64,000 nucleotides of DNA from Pararhodobacter zhoushanensis (GCF_025949695.1 NZ_JAPDFL010000001.1:4219501-4283500), one strand, 5' to 3'; shown: positions 16,913 to 27,243, counted from the first letter of the stretch. The notes: a model not told the origin generated them from the letters alone. Translations and numbers: made by a program.

Positions 16913-17935
16913 ATGACGGCGCTTGAAAAATACGCCCGGCTCGAAGGGCCGGGTGTCTGGCGGGCAGGCCCCGAGGCGCAGCGACGTGATGTCGTTGTCG
17001 CGCTGGGTGACTCGAGCCTTGTGATCTCGGATCTCGCGCTCGGGCCACGCGCTCAGCCATTGGTCGTTGCCTGCCGTGTACCGCCAGAACCGCGGCGTGC
17101 GCCCGGCGGTCTATTCCCCGCTCAGCGATGACGACGACGAAACGCTCGAACTGGAAGATCCGCTGCTGATCGAAGCGCTGGAAACGATCCGCGCCGCGCT
17201 CAGCCCCAAGCCGCCGCTGCGCTGGTTGCGGCTGGGGCTGACGGCGGGTGTGGTGGTTGTGGTGCTGGCCGGGTTCCTGTGGCTGCCCGCCGTGCTGGTC
17301 AACCGCACCGCCGCCATCATCCCCCCGCCGCGCGCGCCGAGATCGGGCGGATGGTGCTGGACGGGTTGACGATCAGCGCCTCGACCGAACGGATCTGCGC
17401 CGATCCCGAGGGCCGTCAGGCGATGGCAACGCTGCGCAACCGGGTGCTGGGAAGCGACTGGCGCGTGGCGGTTGTGGCCGGTGTGGCGGGCGCACAGGCG
17501 GCGCATCTGCCGGGTCGGGTGATCGTGCTGGGCGAGGCGCTGATCGCGCGGCTCGACAGCCCCGAGGCGCTGGCGGGCTGGATGGTCGCCGAGGCACAAG
17601 CGCGCGCGACCTCGGACCCGCTGCTGGATGTGCTGGACTACGCTGGCACCCGCGCGACGCTGGCGCTGCTGACCACGGGCGAGTTGCCCGAGGGCTCGGT
17701 GCGCGACTACGCGCGGCGGCGCATCGCGCGCACCCCTGCCCTGCCCGATGCCGAAGCCCTGGGCAGCTGGCTGGACGGGATTGGCATCTCCTCGACCCCT
17801 TATGCGCTGTCCCTGCCCGCCGACCGCTCGGCTCTGTCGCAGGCGCTGGCCGATCGCCCCATGGTCGAGCGCATCCCCTCCCCGCTGCTCAGCGATGGCG
17901 AATGGCTGACCTTGCAGGCGATCTGCGCGAACTAG
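16913..17935 (+). pseudogene. Conserved rhodobacteral membrane protein gene, two compensating frame breaks
   Basis: Three consecutive open segments in two frames together encode one protein of about 340 residues: a soluble head (ALEKYARLEGPGVWR), an acidic stretch (SDDDDETLELEDPLLIEALE), one membrane helix (LGLTAGVVVVVLAGFLWLP) and a soluble C-terminal domain (LPGRVIVLGEALI). The layout matches a Rhodobacterales family of unknown function that I recall as intact in relatives. The first break, near 17023-17036, acts as +1: either one extra base or a 7-base tandem duplication of GATCTCG. The second, in a run of six C at 17321-17326, acts as -1. Removing one base at the first and adding one C at the second restores a continuous frame. 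Either a decaying gene or a sequence error. Confidence 0.7.
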
Positions 17936-18807
17936 GGCGACACGGCGCGGTCGCTGGCGGCGTGTTCGGCGATGCCCTCTTGCGGGCCGGTGGTGAAGCT
18001 GGCGACGGTGGCGGGTATCTCCAGATCGGGGAAGTGATAGACCGCGTTGACGCTGAACGGCCCGCCGCCGCTGTGCCCGATGGCGCGGCCAGCAGCGCCC
18101 ATGCGCCCGCTCATCAGCCCCAAAGCATAGCCACACTCTGTCCATGGTCTGCCGGGCAGCGCGCCGCCCAAGGGATGCGTGACCAGCATCTGCGTCAGCG
18201 ATGACGGGCTGAGCAGCGTGCCGGTGAACAGCCCGTGCAACAGGCGGGCCGCGTCGGCAGCGGTGCCGATCAGGCAGCCGTGATAGACCCAGCCGGGGTG
18301 ATAGTGCTGTGCCTGTTGCCAGTGGACGTGGGCGAACTGGTCGCGGGTTTCGGCGAGCCGGGCGCTGTGCAGCCCCAGCGGTTCGGCGATCCGGGTGTGA
18401 AAGAGCGTGGCGAAAGACTGGCCGCTGGCGGTCTCGATGGCCGCGCGCGCCAGCAGGTAGCCGAGGTTGGAATACGACCAGCCCGCGCCCGGCGCAAAAA
18501 GCCTTCCTTGGGCGAGGGTGTCGCGGATCAGGCGGTCGCGGGGCCACGGGTCTTCATTGCGCGCCACGGCCTGACGGTAGGCAGGCAGCGTGAAGTAGTC
18601 GGGCATCCCGGCGGTATGCGTCAGCAACTGGCGCAAGGTGACGTCAAGCACCGGCGCGTCGAGGTCGAGCGCGCCCTCCTCAGCCAGCGACAGGGCGGTG
18701 ACCGCCAGCGCGGTCTTGGTGAAGCTCCAGTACGGGAAGATCTGCGCATCGCCGCGGTCAGGCGTGCCGTCCCGCCCAAAGATCGCGCTGGTGAAGACGG
18801 CGGACAT
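17932..18807 (-). CDS. Serine hydrolase, beta-lactamase/class C (D-Ala-D-Ala carboxypeptidase) fold
   Basis: Encodes 291 residues from ATG 18807, preceded by AGGGAA; an upstream ATG at 18828 has a poorer site. The three class C motifs are present: SFTK (nucleophile Ser and Lys, about residues 28-31), YSN (about 112-114, in GWSYSNLGYLL) and HSGG (about 250-253). Members include penicillin-binding esterases and beta-lactamases; this one has no signal peptide, so it is likely a cytosolic esterase-like enzyme rather than a periplasmic beta-lactamase. It is convergent with the broken membrane-protein gene: both stop codons share the tetranucleotide CTAG at 17932-17935. Confidence 0.85.
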   Translation of the reverse strand: MSAVFTSAIFGRDGTPDRGDAQIFPYWSFTKTALAVTALSLAEEGALDLDAPVLDVTLRQLLTHTAGMPDYFTLPAYRQAVARNEDPWPRDRLIRDTLAQGRLFAPGAGWSYSNLGYLLARAAIETASGQSFATLFHTRIAEPLGLHSARLAETRDQFAHVHWQQAQHYHPGWVYHGCLIGTAADAARLLHGLFTGTLLSPSSLTQMLVTHPLGGALPGRPWTECGYALGLMSGRMGAAGRAIGHSGGGPFSVNAVYHFPDLEIPATVASFTTGPQEGIAEHAASDRAVSP

Positions 18808-18830
18808 CGGCGCTTCCCTGTCAGGCATAG

Positions 18831-18860
18831 AAAAATCGCGCCGCAGGCACGGCGCGATTG
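18831..18860 (-). terminator. Intrinsic terminator of the SPOR-domain gene
   Basis: Arms AATCGCGCCG (18834-18843) and CGGCGCGATT (18850-18859) form a 10-base stem; read on the minus strand the hairpin ends in a T-run. It lies 20 bases after the stop of the SPOR gene at 18880. Confidence 0.85.
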
Positions 18861-18879
18861 TTGTCGTGTCGGTCAGCGA

Positions 18880-19959
18880 TCAGCGGACGTAGGCGTCCGA
18901 ATAGCCCATGGCGCGGGCAGCACCGAGGGCGGCGCTCAGTTCCGCCTGGCTGTTGAACGGACCGGCCAGCACCACCTGCAGGCTGCGACCGCCCGAGGCC
19001 GCGTTGCCGCGTGCCACCGGCAGACCCTGCGCTTGCAGCCGCGCGATGGCGGCCTGCGCGTTCGAGGCGACACCGTAGGTGCCGATCTGCACGAAGCGAC
19101 CGTTGCTCATGCCGCCCGACGTGGCAGCGCGCACCGGGGCGCGGTCGATCTCAGCCGTGGTGCCCATGGTCGATACCGTGGCGCGGGGCGCGCGGGTCGA
19201 GGGGATCACCGTGCCACGCGGCTCGGATGCGCCTTGCAGATAGGGCTGGGGCCAGCGCGGCGCGTAAGGACGCGGCAGCATGTAGACGTTGTTGTTATGC
19301 GCCGGATAGGGGTTCGCGCCATCCCACGGTTCCCAGACGTTGCCACGCGGCGATTGCTCGCGCAGGGCGTCGGCCGGGTGCTGGGCCTGCGGGCCGCAGC
19401 GCAGCGGCAGGTTCGGCAGTGCGGGCGACGGCACGGCGTACATCTGGCTGTGGGGCGAATAGTTGGTGCAGGGCGACGGGCCGGTGCGGTCGTAATGGCT
19501 CCAGCGGGTGTCGAGGCCCGATTGCGCCTGATACACGCGCGCCTCAGGCACCGGGGCGGCCTGAACGCGGACGCGCGGGGTTTCCGGGGCGACCGAATAG
19601 GGCCGGCGGGTGCGCGGTGCTTCTGCGACCATTGCCGGACGCGGCGTGGCGCGCACGGGTGCAGCGGCGGTGACAGTCACAGGGGCAGGCATCGGCGCGG
19701 CGGCGACCTGAGCGGCCCCCGTGGCGGCGGTCGGTGCGAAGCCACACATCGGGCGGCGGTCATCACCATAGCGCGGCACCCATGTGGTCGCGCCGTTAAA
19801 GCCCGCGCGGATGAACACGCAACCGGCGGAATCCACATATTGAGACTGATCATAGCTTGCCGGTGGCATCTCGGCGGGCGTGCGCCCGGTCTGAGCATTG
19901 GCCGACCCGGCTGCAACCATAGCGATCAAGGCAGCAGTCGAAACAAATTTGGCAACCAT
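18880..19959 (-). CDS. Exported SPOR-domain protein
   Basis: Encodes 359 residues. Residues 1-22 are a signal peptide (ending ANA before QTGR). The middle is long, low-complexity, rich in Pro/Ala/Arg/Tyr. The last 75 residues are a SPOR domain (GRFVQIGTYGVASNAQAAIARL ... LQVVLAGPFNSQAELSAAL), which binds septal peptidoglycan stripped of stem peptides, so the protein probably acts in the periplasm or outer membrane near the division site. Own terminator downstream; transcribed separately from upp, whose stop lies 73 bases upstream. Confidence 0.85.
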   Translation of the reverse strand: MVAKFVSTAALIAMVAAGSANAQTGRTPAEMPPASYDQSQYVDSAGCVFIRAGFNGATTWVPRYGDDRRPMCGFAPTAATGAAQVAAAPMPAPVTVTAAAPVRATPRPAMVAEAPRTRRPYSVAPETPRVRVQAAPVPEARVYQAQSGLDTRWSHYDRTGPSPCTNYSPHSQMYAVPSPALPNLPLRCGPQAQHPADALREQSPRGNVWEPWDGANPYPAHNNNVYMLPRPYAPRWPQPYLQGASEPRGTVIPSTRAPRATVSTMGTTAEIDRAPVRAATSGGMSNGRFVQIGTYGVASNAQAAIARLQAQGLPVARGNAASGGRSLQVVLAGPFNSQAELSAALGAARAMGYSDAYVR

Positions 19960-20031
19960 AATGAACCCCCTGTTACCTTTGACAGAAGGATGCCTTGCCG
20001 ATTCTGCGAGAGTAAAGCCTTATCTTTCCCG

Positions 20032-20664
20032 TTACTTGGTGCCGAACATACGATCTCCGGCGTCTCCCAGACCCGGCACAATGTAGCCATGGTCGTTCAG
20101 ATGATCATCCAGTGCGGCGGTCACAATGCGGACATCGGGGTGGGCCTCGTGCATGCGCTTGACGCCTTCGGGGGCGGCGAGCAGGCACAGGAAGATCACA
20201 TTCTGCGCGCCCTGCGCCTTGATCAGATCAACCGCTGCCACCGAGGAATTGCCCGTCGCCAGCATCGGATCGACGACGATGGTCCAGCGTTCAGCCAGAT
20301 CGGCGGGCAGTTTGCAGTAATATTGCACCGGGGTCAGCGTTTCGGGATCGCGGTAGAGGCCGACAAACCCGACCCGCGCCGCCGGAACCAGTTCCAGAAT
20401 ACCGTCCAGCAGCCCGTTGCCCGCCCGCAGGATCGAGATCAGCGCCAGCTTGCGCCCCTCGAGCATGGGCGCGTCCATCGCGCAGACCGGGGTCTGGATC
20501 TTGACGCTGGTCAGCGGCAGATCGCGCGTGACCTCATAGGCCAGCAGCATCGAAATCTCGCGCAGGAGCTGGCGGAATTTCGAGGTCGATGTCTCCTGAT
20601 CCCGCATGATCGAGAGCTTGTGCTGCACCAGCGGGTGGGTAACGACGGTCAGGTGTTCGGTCAT
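20032..20664 (-). CDS. upp: Uracil phosphoribosyltransferase
   Basis: Encodes 210 residues, the normal length. The PRPP-binding loop is visible as [18 protein letters not shown] (about residues 130-147) and the uracil-binding C terminus as [17 protein letters not shown]. It makes UMP from uracil and PRPP. Last gene of a five-gene salvage operon in which deoA releases uracil/thymine bases; it overlaps add by 4 bases (20661-20664). Confidence 0.96.
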   Translation of the reverse strand: MTEHLTVVTHPLVQHKLSIMRDQETSTSKFRQLLREISMLLAYEVTRDLPLTSVKIQTPVCAMDAPMLEGRKLALISILRAGNGLLDGILELVPAARVGFVGLYRDPETLTPVQYYCKLPADLAERWTIVVDPMLATGNSSVAAVDLIKAQGAQNVIFLCLLAAPEGVKRMHEAHPDVRIVTAALDDHLNDHGYIVPGLGDAGDRMFGTK

Positions 20665-21659
20665 GCGCGGCCCTCAAGGATCTGGAGTATGCGTGCGCGC
20701 GTCGCCTCGTCGCAGAACGCGGCATTTGCGGCGTCCCGGTTGATGGCGCGGAAATCGTCCTCTGTCCACCCAAAGGCGCGGGCAAGCGTTTCGTATTCCT
20801 GCGTCAGCGTGGTGCGGAAGAAGGGCGGATCGTCGGTGGAGATGGTCACCTTGACCTCACGCTCGCGCAGCCGGTCGATGGGGTGCTTGTCAAAGCTGGG
20901 ATAGACGCCGAGGAAGACGTTCGAGCCGGGGCAGACCTCAAGCACGGTCCCTTGCTCGGCCAACTGATCGACCAGCGCCAGATCTTCGATGGCGCGGACG
21001 CCGTGGCCGATGCGCTCGACCTTCAGATGGTCCAGCGCGTCGCGCACACTTTCGGGTCCGCCCCATTCGCCGGCATGGGCGGTCAGGCGCAGACCGGCCT
21101 CGCGCGCGCAGTCGAAGGCCCAGGTGAAGTCCTTGGGGTGAAACTGTTTTTCGTCGCCCGCAAGGCCAAAGCCAGTCAGGAAATCGCTTTTGGTTTCCGC
21201 CGCACAAAGCGCCGTCGCGCGCGACTGATCCGGACCGAAATGGCGGATCGCGGTGACGATGCCTTTCAGCGTGATGCCCATCGTTTTCTGCGCCTCAAGG
21301 GCGGCTTCCTCGATGGCCAGCAGGTATTCGCGCCATGCCGTCACATCGCCAACGCCGCAGAAATCGGGGGACAGGAAGGTCTCGGCATAGACGACACCGT
21401 CCTTGGCGCGGTCTTCGAGCACGGCGAGGGTCAGGCGGCGGAAGTCTTCGGGGCTTTGCAGGGTGGTGCAGGCAGCCTCGTAGACCTCAAGAAAATGCCA
21501 GAAATCGCGGTAGGCATAGCCGCCATCGGGCGTGAAAATCTTGGCGATGTCGATGTGTTTCTCTTTCGCCAGCCCCCGGATAAAGGCCGGCGGTGCCGCG
21601 CCCTCGAAATGCAGGTGCAGCTCGACCTTGGGCAGGGCCGGATCAATCTTTTCGCTCAT
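20661..21659 (-). CDS. add: Adenosine deaminase
   Basis: Encodes 332 residues. Metal ligands appear in order: HLHFEG near residue 15, the [11 protein letters not shown] segment near residue 194 and the STDDPPFF segment near residue 275 with the catalytic Asp pair; RIGHGV carries the catalytic His. It deaminates adenosine/deoxyadenosine to (deoxy)inosine. The 4-base overlaps with deoB and upp on either side indicate one translationally coupled mRNA. Confidence 0.94.
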   Translation of the reverse strand: MSEKIDPALPKVELHLHFEGAAPPAFIRGLAKEKHIDIAKIFTPDGGYAYRDFWHFLEVYEAACTTLQSPEDFRRLTLAVLEDRAKDGVVYAETFLSPDFCGVGDVTAWREYLLAIEEAALEAQKTMGITLKGIVTAIRHFGPDQSRATALCAAETKSDFLTGFGLAGDEKQFHPKDFTWAFDCAREAGLRLTAHAGEWGGPESVRDALDHLKVERIGHGVRAIEDLALVDQLAEQGTVLEVCPGSNVFLGVYPSFDKHPIDRLREREVKVTISTDDPPFFRTTLTQEYETLARAFGWTEDDFRAINRDAANAAFCDEATRARILQILEGRA

Positions 21660-22867
21660 AGGAAACTCCGTCCGGGGCCGGTTTCAGACAGGCCGAGGTG
21701 GGTGGCGACCGAGGCGGCGACGTCGACAAAGGCGCACAGGCCGATCTCGCCCTGCCCTGCCCCGGCAACCAGCACCGGCACGCGCTCGCGCGTGTGGTCG
21801 GTGCCGGACCAGGTGGGGTCGTTGCCGTGGTCGGCGGTGAAAAGGGCAATGTCGCCGGGTTTGAGGCGACTGAGGAAGTCGGCGGCGGCCAGATCGAAGG
21901 TTTCCAGCGCGCGGGCATAGCCCGACACATCGCGCGGGTGGCCGTAAAGGCTGTCGAACTCGACGAGGTTGCAGAAGGTCAGCGCACCGTCTTCGGCCTG
22001 ATCCGCCAGCCGCAGGAGGTGCTGCACCAGATCGGCGTCGCTCTTGCCCTTGTGCAGCTGGCTGACACCCCGGTGCGAGAAAATATCGCCAATCTTGCCA
22101 ATGGCATGCACCACGCGCCCGTCGGCCTGCGCCCAGTCCATCAGCGCCGGTTTCGGCGGCTCGATGGCATAGTCCCGGCGGTTCGAGGTGCGCTTGAACG
22201 CGCCCTCAGCGCCCGTGAAGGGCCGGGCGATGACCCTGCCAACACGGCGGGAATGCAGCAGCGGCGCAAGGTCGGCGCACAGCATGAGCAGACGCTCCAG
22301 CCCGAACGCCTCTTCATGGGCGGCGATCTGGAACACGCTGTCGGCCGAGGTGTAGCAGATCGGCCAGCCGGTCCGCAGATGCTCGGCCCCCAGTTCGTTC
22401 ATGATGGCGATGCCGGAAGCGTGGCAGTTGCCCAGAATGCCTTCGGTTCCGGCAAGGCGGCAGACCTCGGCCACCAGCGCGTCGTCGAAAGCGGGGGTCG
22501 CGTCGGGGAAATAGGTCCAGTCCCACGGCACCGGGACGCCTGACAGCTCCCAATGGCCGGACGGAGTGTCCTTGCCCCGGCTCACCTCGGTCGCGGCACC
22601 CCAACGGCCCTGCGGCTGCGCGCCCAGACCGGGCGCTTGCAGTCCCGAGGCCAGCGATATCACCCGGCCAAGGCCCAGCGCGTAAAGCGTCGGCAGGTTC
22701 AGCATCCCGCTGCGCCCGTCTTCGGCGCGGCCCTCGGCGCAGGCCTGTGCGATATGGCCCAGCGTGTTGGCACCGGTATCGGGGCGGGTGTCATTGAAGA
22801 ACTGATCGGCATCGGGCGCACCGCCGCAGCCAACGGAATCCAGCACGACGATGAAAGCGCGGCTCAT
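21656..22867 (-). CDS. deoB: Phosphopentomutase
   Basis: Encodes 403 residues, alkaline phosphatase superfamily. Metal and phosphothreonine site residues are visible: DSVGCGGAPDADQF near residue 10, GKDTPSGHWE (residues 97-106) and TADHGNDPTWSGTDHTRE near residue 343. It interconverts (deoxy)ribose 1-phosphate and 5-phosphate, feeding the sugar from deoA into central metabolism. Overlaps deoA upstream and add downstream by 4 bases each. Confidence 0.96.
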   Translation of the reverse strand: MSRAFIVVLDSVGCGGAPDADQFFNDTRPDTGANTLGHIAQACAEGRAEDGRSGMLNLPTLYALGLGRVISLASGLQAPGLGAQPQGRWGAATEVSRGKDTPSGHWELSGVPVPWDWTYFPDATPAFDDALVAEVCRLAGTEGILGNCHASGIAIMNELGAEHLRTGWPICYTSADSVFQIAAHEEAFGLERLLMLCADLAPLLHSRRVGRVIARPFTGAEGAFKRTSNRRDYAIEPPKPALMDWAQADGRVVHAIGKIGDIFSHRGVSQLHKGKSDADLVQHLLRLADQAEDGALTFCNLVEFDSLYGHPRDVSGYARALETFDLAAADFLSRLKPGDIALFTADHGNDPTWSGTDHTRERVPVLVAGAGQGEIGLCAFVDVAASVATHLGLSETGPGRSFL

Positions 22868-24165
22868 GCGATGCGCTCCTGTATCAGCGGCACGGAGGCA
22901 GGCATATCGCCCAGATGATACGCGGCCTGCAAGGCGGCAATCGCGGCATCGGCGGCAGCATCGCTGGCGGCATGGACGCGGGCGAGCGGGGCACCGGGGC
23001 CGACCTGCGCGCCGGGTGCGGCCAGCGCCGAAAAGCCCACACTGGGGTCAAGGACATCGCCGCCCTTGAGCCGCCCGCCGCCCAGATGCACCACCGCCAT
23101 GCCGACCGCGCGGGTGTCGATGCGGGCGATGGTGCCCGACCGGGGCGCGGGGACGTCACGGATCACCGGGGCGGTGGGCAGATGGGTCGCGTAGTGTTCC
23201 ACCAGATCAGCCGGACCGCCCTGCGCCTCGATCATCTCGCCGAAACGGTCTGCCGCCGCGCCGCTGTCCAGCGCCGCGCGGATCTTGGCCGCGCCCGCCT
23301 CGGCGTCGGGGGCGAGTCTGGCAACGCTCAGGATCTCACCGCCCAGCGCGCAGGTCAGATCGACAAGCCGCGCGGTGGGGGCCTTGCCGGTCAGGGTATC
23401 GAGAACCTCGGCCACCTCCAGCGCGTTGCCGGCGGTCAGGCCCAGCGGGCGGTCCATGTCGGTGATCAGCGCGGTGGTCTTGCAGCCCGCGCCATTCGCG
23501 GTATCGACCAGCGAGCGGGCCAGAGCCCGCGCTTGCTCGGCATCCGGCAGGAAGGCGCCCGAACCGCTTTTGACATCCAGCACCAGCACGCCCAGCCCTG
23601 CCGCCAGCTTCTTGGACAGGATCGAGGCGGTGATCAGATCAAGGCTTTCCACCGTGCCGGTGACATCGCGGATCGCGTAGAGCCGCTTGTCGGCAGGCGC
23701 GATGCGCGACGACGCGCTGACAATCGCGCACCGGGTGTCGCGCATCAGGGCGCGCAGGCGCGGCTCGCTCACATTGACGTTGAAACCGGGGATGGCTTCC
23801 AGCTTGTCCAGCGTGCCGCCGGTGTGACCCAGTCCGCGGCCCGAGACCATCGGCACATAGGCCCCGCAACAGGCCAGCGCGGGGGCCAGCAGCAGCGAGA
23901 TGGAATCGCCCACCCCGCCGGTGGAATGCTTGTCCACCACCGGGCCGGGCAGATCCCAGCGCAGCACATCGCCCGAGTCGCGCATGGCGCGGGTCAGCGC
24001 GACACGCGCGTCCTCGCTCAACCCCTTTAGCAGCACGGCCATGGCAAAGGCCCCGGCCTGCGCGTCGGTCACAGCGCCATCGGCCAGCCCGCGCGCGAAC
24101 CACGCCATGCCCTCAGCCGTGGCGCGCCCGTCGCGCGTGGCCTCGATGACCGCGCGCGCATCCAT
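22864..24165 (-). CDS. deoA: Thymidine phosphorylase
   Basis: Encodes 433 residues from ATG 24165, whose bases overlap the presumptive cdd stop (TGATG). The frame stays open upstream only because it runs through the frame-broken cdd gene. Signature motifs: DKHSTGGVGDSISLLL near residue 80 and SGRGLGHTGGTLDKLE near residue 112. It phosphorolyses thymidine/deoxyuridine to the free base and deoxyribose 1-phosphate, the substrate of DeoB. Start by GTG at 24168 is an alternative one codon upstream. Confidence 0.94.
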   Translation of the reverse strand: MDARAVIEATRDGRATAEGMAWFARGLADGAVTDAQAGAFAMAVLLKGLSEDARVALTRAMRDSGDVLRWDLPGPVVDKHSTGGVGDSISLLLAPALACCGAYVPMVSGRGLGHTGGTLDKLEAIPGFNVNVSEPRLRALMRDTRCAIVSASSRIAPADKRLYAIRDVTGTVESLDLITASILSKKLAAGLGVLVLDVKSGSGAFLPDAEQARALARSLVDTANGAGCKTTALITDMDRPLGLTAGNALEVAEVLDTLTGKAPTARLVDLTCALGGEILSVARLAPDAEAGAAKIRAALDSGAAADRFGEMIEAQGGPADLVEHYATHLPTAPVIRDVPAPRSGTIARIDTRAVGMAVVHLGGGRLKGGDVLDPSVGFSALAAPGAQVGPGAPLARVHAASDAAADAAIAALQAAYHLGDMPASVPLIQERIA

Positions 24166-24556
24166 CACGCACGGTCCATATGCGATGCGCTGAATGCGCC
24201 GGGCAACAGATCGGCCACCGTCATGGTCAGCGACGCACCATCGAGCGTGGCCATGATCACCTTGACCTCGGGCGCGGCGAATTCCTTCAGCTTCTGCCGG
24301 CACCCGCCGCAGGGTGTGGTCGGCTCGGCCGAATCCGCCACCACGACGATCTCGGCAATTGCCGTATCCCCCCCGCAATCATCGCCGCAATCGCCCCGGC
24401 TTCGGCGCAGGTTCCCTCAGGATAGGCAACGTTTTCAACGTTGCAGCCCCGATAGACAGCCCCCGACCCGGCACGGATCGCCGCCCCGACGCGAAACTTG
24501 GAATAGGGGGCATAGGCGTTCTTCTGAACGGCAAGAGCAGCTTCGAGCAAGGACAT
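24165..24556 (-). CDS. cdd: Cytidine deaminase, frame broken at a G7 run in this sequence
   Basis: The first half (AYAPYSKFRVGAAIRAGSG, then GCNVENVAYPEGTCAEAGA with the zinc Cys/Glu site) is a typical short cytidine deaminase. At 24368-24374 (seven C on the plus strand) the frame shifts; adding one base lets translation continue with the second zinc motif (PCGGCRQ, antisense near 24300) and end at a TGA at 24165-24167 overlapping the deoA ATG, giving 130 residues, the usual length. The enzyme deaminates (deoxy)cytidine to (deoxy)uridine, first step of this operon. A homopolymer sequencing error is more likely than true inactivation, since the downstream part is fully conserved. Confidence 0.85.
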
Positions 24557-24944
24557 CTGACACCCCAAAGAATTGACCATTTGATCGAGCTTTACCCAGC
24601 ACGAAGGGGGATGCAAGCGATACCACCGGACCTCGGCCGCGTTTGACAGAGCCACCATGTCGCGCCCAGAGTGGGGCGCTGCCCGACCGCAAGACCGCGC
24701 GACTTGCCGAAATCCGTGGTATCTGGCTGCGTGTAACCCAAGGATGCAGAAGGGATGAAACGGACACGCCCTGCGACCACCCTGCGGTGCCTTGTGTGCC
24801 GCCCGTCGCGCGCACGCTGCGCGCAGGGTGGTTCGCTGTGGCTATGCCACCCCTGCAACCCGGCCTTGCCTGCACGATCACAGACCCGGCACTGGCGTTT
24901 TGAGAAAAATGGTTTAAGGCTGAACCACATTCGAGGAGGGACTC
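24557..24944. other. 388-base divergent intergenic region (cdd / maeB)
   Basis: No gene found. It must hold the promoters of the salvage operon (minus) and maeB (plus). A perfect 11-base inverted repeat, ACCACCCTGCG at 24776-24786 and CGCAGGGTGGT at 24822-24832, encloses a GC-rich loop with further self-complementarity, so a structured leader for maeB is possible. The last 45 bases before maeB are AT-richer and end in a GAGGAGG ribosome site. Confidence 0.45.
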
Positions 24945-27236
24945 ATGACCGACGCACACAAGGACGACGTCAAGCAGGCAGCACGGCAAGCGGCGCTGTT
25001 TTATCACGAGTTTCCGAGCCCCGGAAAACTGGAAATCCGCGCCACCAAGCCGCTGGCCAATGGCCGCGATCTGAGCCGCGCCTATTCGCCCGGCGTGGCC
25101 GAGGCCTGCCTTGAAATCAAGGCGGATCCCACCGCTGCCGCCCGCTACACGATCCGCAGCAATCTGGTCGGCGTGGTCACCAATGGCACCGCCGTGCTGG
25201 GTCTGGGCAACATCGGCGCGCTGGCCTCCAAGCCGGTGATGGAGGGCAAGGCGGTCCTGTTCAAGAAGTTCGCCAACATCGACTGCTTCGACATCGAACT
25301 GAACGAACCCGACCCGTACAAGCTGGCCGATATCGTCTGCGCGCTGGAGCCGACCTTTGGGGCGATCAACCTTGAAGACATCAAGGCACCCGATTGTTTC
25401 ATCGTTGAACGAATTTGCCGCGAGCGCATGGGCATCCCGGTTTTCCACGACGATCAGCACGGCACGGCGATTGTTGTGGGCGCTGCTGCGGTCAACGCGT
25501 TGCGCCTGACCAATCGCGCGGCGGAAGACATCAAGGTGGTGTCGACCGGCGGCGGGGCGGCGGGGATCGCCTGCCTGAACATGCTGCTGAAACTGGGGGT
25601 AAAGCGCGAAAACGTCTGGCTGTGCGACATTCACGGGCTGGTCTATGAGGGCCGCGCGCAGGACATGAACCCCGAGAAAGCCGCCTTCGCGCAGCCCAGC
25701 GCCTTTCGCGATCTGGCCGAGGTAATCGACGGGGCGGATCTGTTTCTGGGGCTGTCGGGACCGGGGGTGCTCAAGCCCGAGATGGTCGCGCGGATGGCCA
25801 AGGACCCGATCATCTTCGCGCTGGCCAACCCGACGCCGGAAATCATGCCCGATGAAGTCGAAGCCGTCGCGCCCGGCGCGATCATGGCGACGGGCCGGTC
25901 GGATTATCCCAACCAGGTCAATAACGTGCTGTGTTTCCCGTTCATCTTCCGCGGCGCGCTGGATGTCGGCGCGACGATGATCAATGACGAGATGGAGATC
26001 GCCTGTGTCGAAGGCATCGCCAAGCTGGCCCGCGCCACGACCTCGGCCGAGGCGGCGGCGGCGTATCAGGGCGAGAAGCTGACTTTCGGCAGCGAGTACC
26101 TGATCCCCAAACCGTTTGACCCGCGCCTGATGGGCGTTGTCGCCAGTTCGGTGGCCAAGGCTGCCATGGAAACCGGCGTCGCGACGCGCCCGATCGAGGA
26201 TCTGGCGGCCTACAAGCAGAAACTGGACCAGTCGGTGTTCCGCTCGGCCCTGCTGATGCGCCCGGTGTTCGAGGCCGCGCGCAGCGCCGCCCGCCGTCTG
26301 GTGTTCGCCGAGGGCGAGGATGAGCGCATCCTGCGCGCCGCTCAGGCGGTGCTGGAAGAAACCACCGAAGTGCCGATCCTGATCGGTCGCCCCGAGGTGA
26401 TCGAGCGGCGCTGCGAGCGTTTCGGCCTGCCGATCCGGCCCGGCATCGACTTTCAGGTGGTGAACCCTGAAAACGACCCGCGCTATCGCGACTATTGGGA
26501 AACGTATTACACCCTGATGGCGCGCAGCGGCGTCACGCCGGACACCGCACGCGCCATTCTGCGCACCAATTCGACCGCCATTGGCGCGATCATGGTTCAC
26601 CGGAACGAAGCCGACAGCCTGATCTGCGGCGCCATCGGGCAATACTCGTGGCACCTGAACTACGTGCGGCAAGTGCTGGCCCGCGACGGGCTGCGCCCCA
26701 CCGGCGCGCTGAGCCTGATGATCCAGCCCGAAGGTCCGCTGTTCATCGCCGACACGCAGGTGAACCCCGAACCGACCGCGCAACAGGTGGCGGATTCCGT
26801 GCTGGGGGCCGCGCGTCATGCCCGCCGCTTTGGCGTCACGCCCAAGGTTGCGCTGTGCTCACACTCGCAATTCGGCACGCTGGACACGGCCTCAGGGCGC
26901 TGCATGCGCGAGGCGCTGGCCATTCTGGACCAGATGGGCCTTGATTTTGAATACGAAGGCGAAATGCACGTCGATTCCGCCCTGGACCCGGCGGTGCGCG
27001 AGCGGATCATGCCGAATTCGCGCATGGAAGGTCCGGCGAATATTCTGGTCTTCGCCAACACCGACGCCGCGAGCGCAGTGCGCAACACGCTCAAGACACG
27101 CGGCAGCGCGCTTGAGGTGGGGCCGATCCTGATGGGCATGGGCAACCGCGCCCATATCGTCACCCCTTCGATCACGGCGCGCGGGCTGCTGAACGTTGCC
27201 GCCATCGCCGGAACGCCCGTTTCGCAATACGGGTAA
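24945..27236 (+). CDS. maeB: NADP-type malic enzyme with C-terminal phosphotransacetylase-like domain
   Basis: Encodes 763 residues, the length of MaeB. Residues 1-430 are the malic domain: substrate/metal region [13 protein letters not shown] near residue 165 and the dinucleotide-binding loop [11 protein letters not shown] near residue 200. Residues 430-763 are the phosphotransacetylase-like domain found in all MaeB proteins, usually regulatory (acetyl-CoA sensing) rather than catalytic. It decarboxylates malate to pyruvate and supplies NAD(P)H, an exit from the TCA cycle when growing on acetyl-CoA or C4 substrates, matching the beta-oxidation, mcd and pckA genes in this window. Preceded by GAGGAGG. 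Confidence 0.94.
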   Translation: MTDAHKDDVKQAARQAALFYHEFPSPGKLEIRATKPLANGRDLSRAYSPGVAEACLEIKADPTAAARYTIRSNLVGVVTNGTAVLGLGNIGALASKPVMEGKAVLFKKFANIDCFDIELNEPDPYKLADIVCALEPTFGAINLEDIKAPDCFIVERICRERMGIPVFHDDQHGTAIVVGAAAVNALRLTNRAAEDIKVVSTGGGAAGIACLNMLLKLGVKRENVWLCDIHGLVYEGRAQDMNPEKAAFAQPSAFRDLAEVIDGADLFLGLSGPGVLKPEMVARMAKDPIIFALANPTPEIMPDEVEAVAPGAIMATGRSDYPNQVNNVLCFPFIFRGALDVGATMINDEMEIACVEGIAKLARATTSAEAAAAYQGEKLTFGSEYLIPKPFDPRLMGVVASSVAKAAMETGVATRPIEDLAAYKQKLDQSVFRSALLMRPVFEAARSAARRLVFAEGEDERILRAAQAVLEETTEVPILIGRPEVIERRCERFGLPIRPGIDFQVVNPENDPRYRDYWETYYTLMARSGVTPDTARAILRTNSTAIGAIMVHRNEADSLICGAIGQYSWHLNYVRQVLARDGLRPTGALSLMIQPEGPLFIADTQVNPEPTAQQVADSVLGAARHARRFGVTPKVALCSHSQFGTLDTASGRCMREALAILDQMGLDFEYEGEMHVDSALDPAVRERIMPNSRMEGPANILVFANTDAASAVRNTLKTRGSALEVGPILMGMGNRAHIVTPSITARGLLNVAAIAGTPVSQYG

Positions 27237-27243
27237 CACCCAA

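Noticed and set aside
18235..20904. 889-residue open frame on the plus strand opposite the hydrolase, SPOR and upp genes
   Set aside because: Runs antisense across three recognised genes and their terminator; composition is that of a GC shadow frame.
24435..26819. 794-residue minus-strand frame opposite maeB
   Set aside because: Antisense shadow of a fully conserved malic enzyme.
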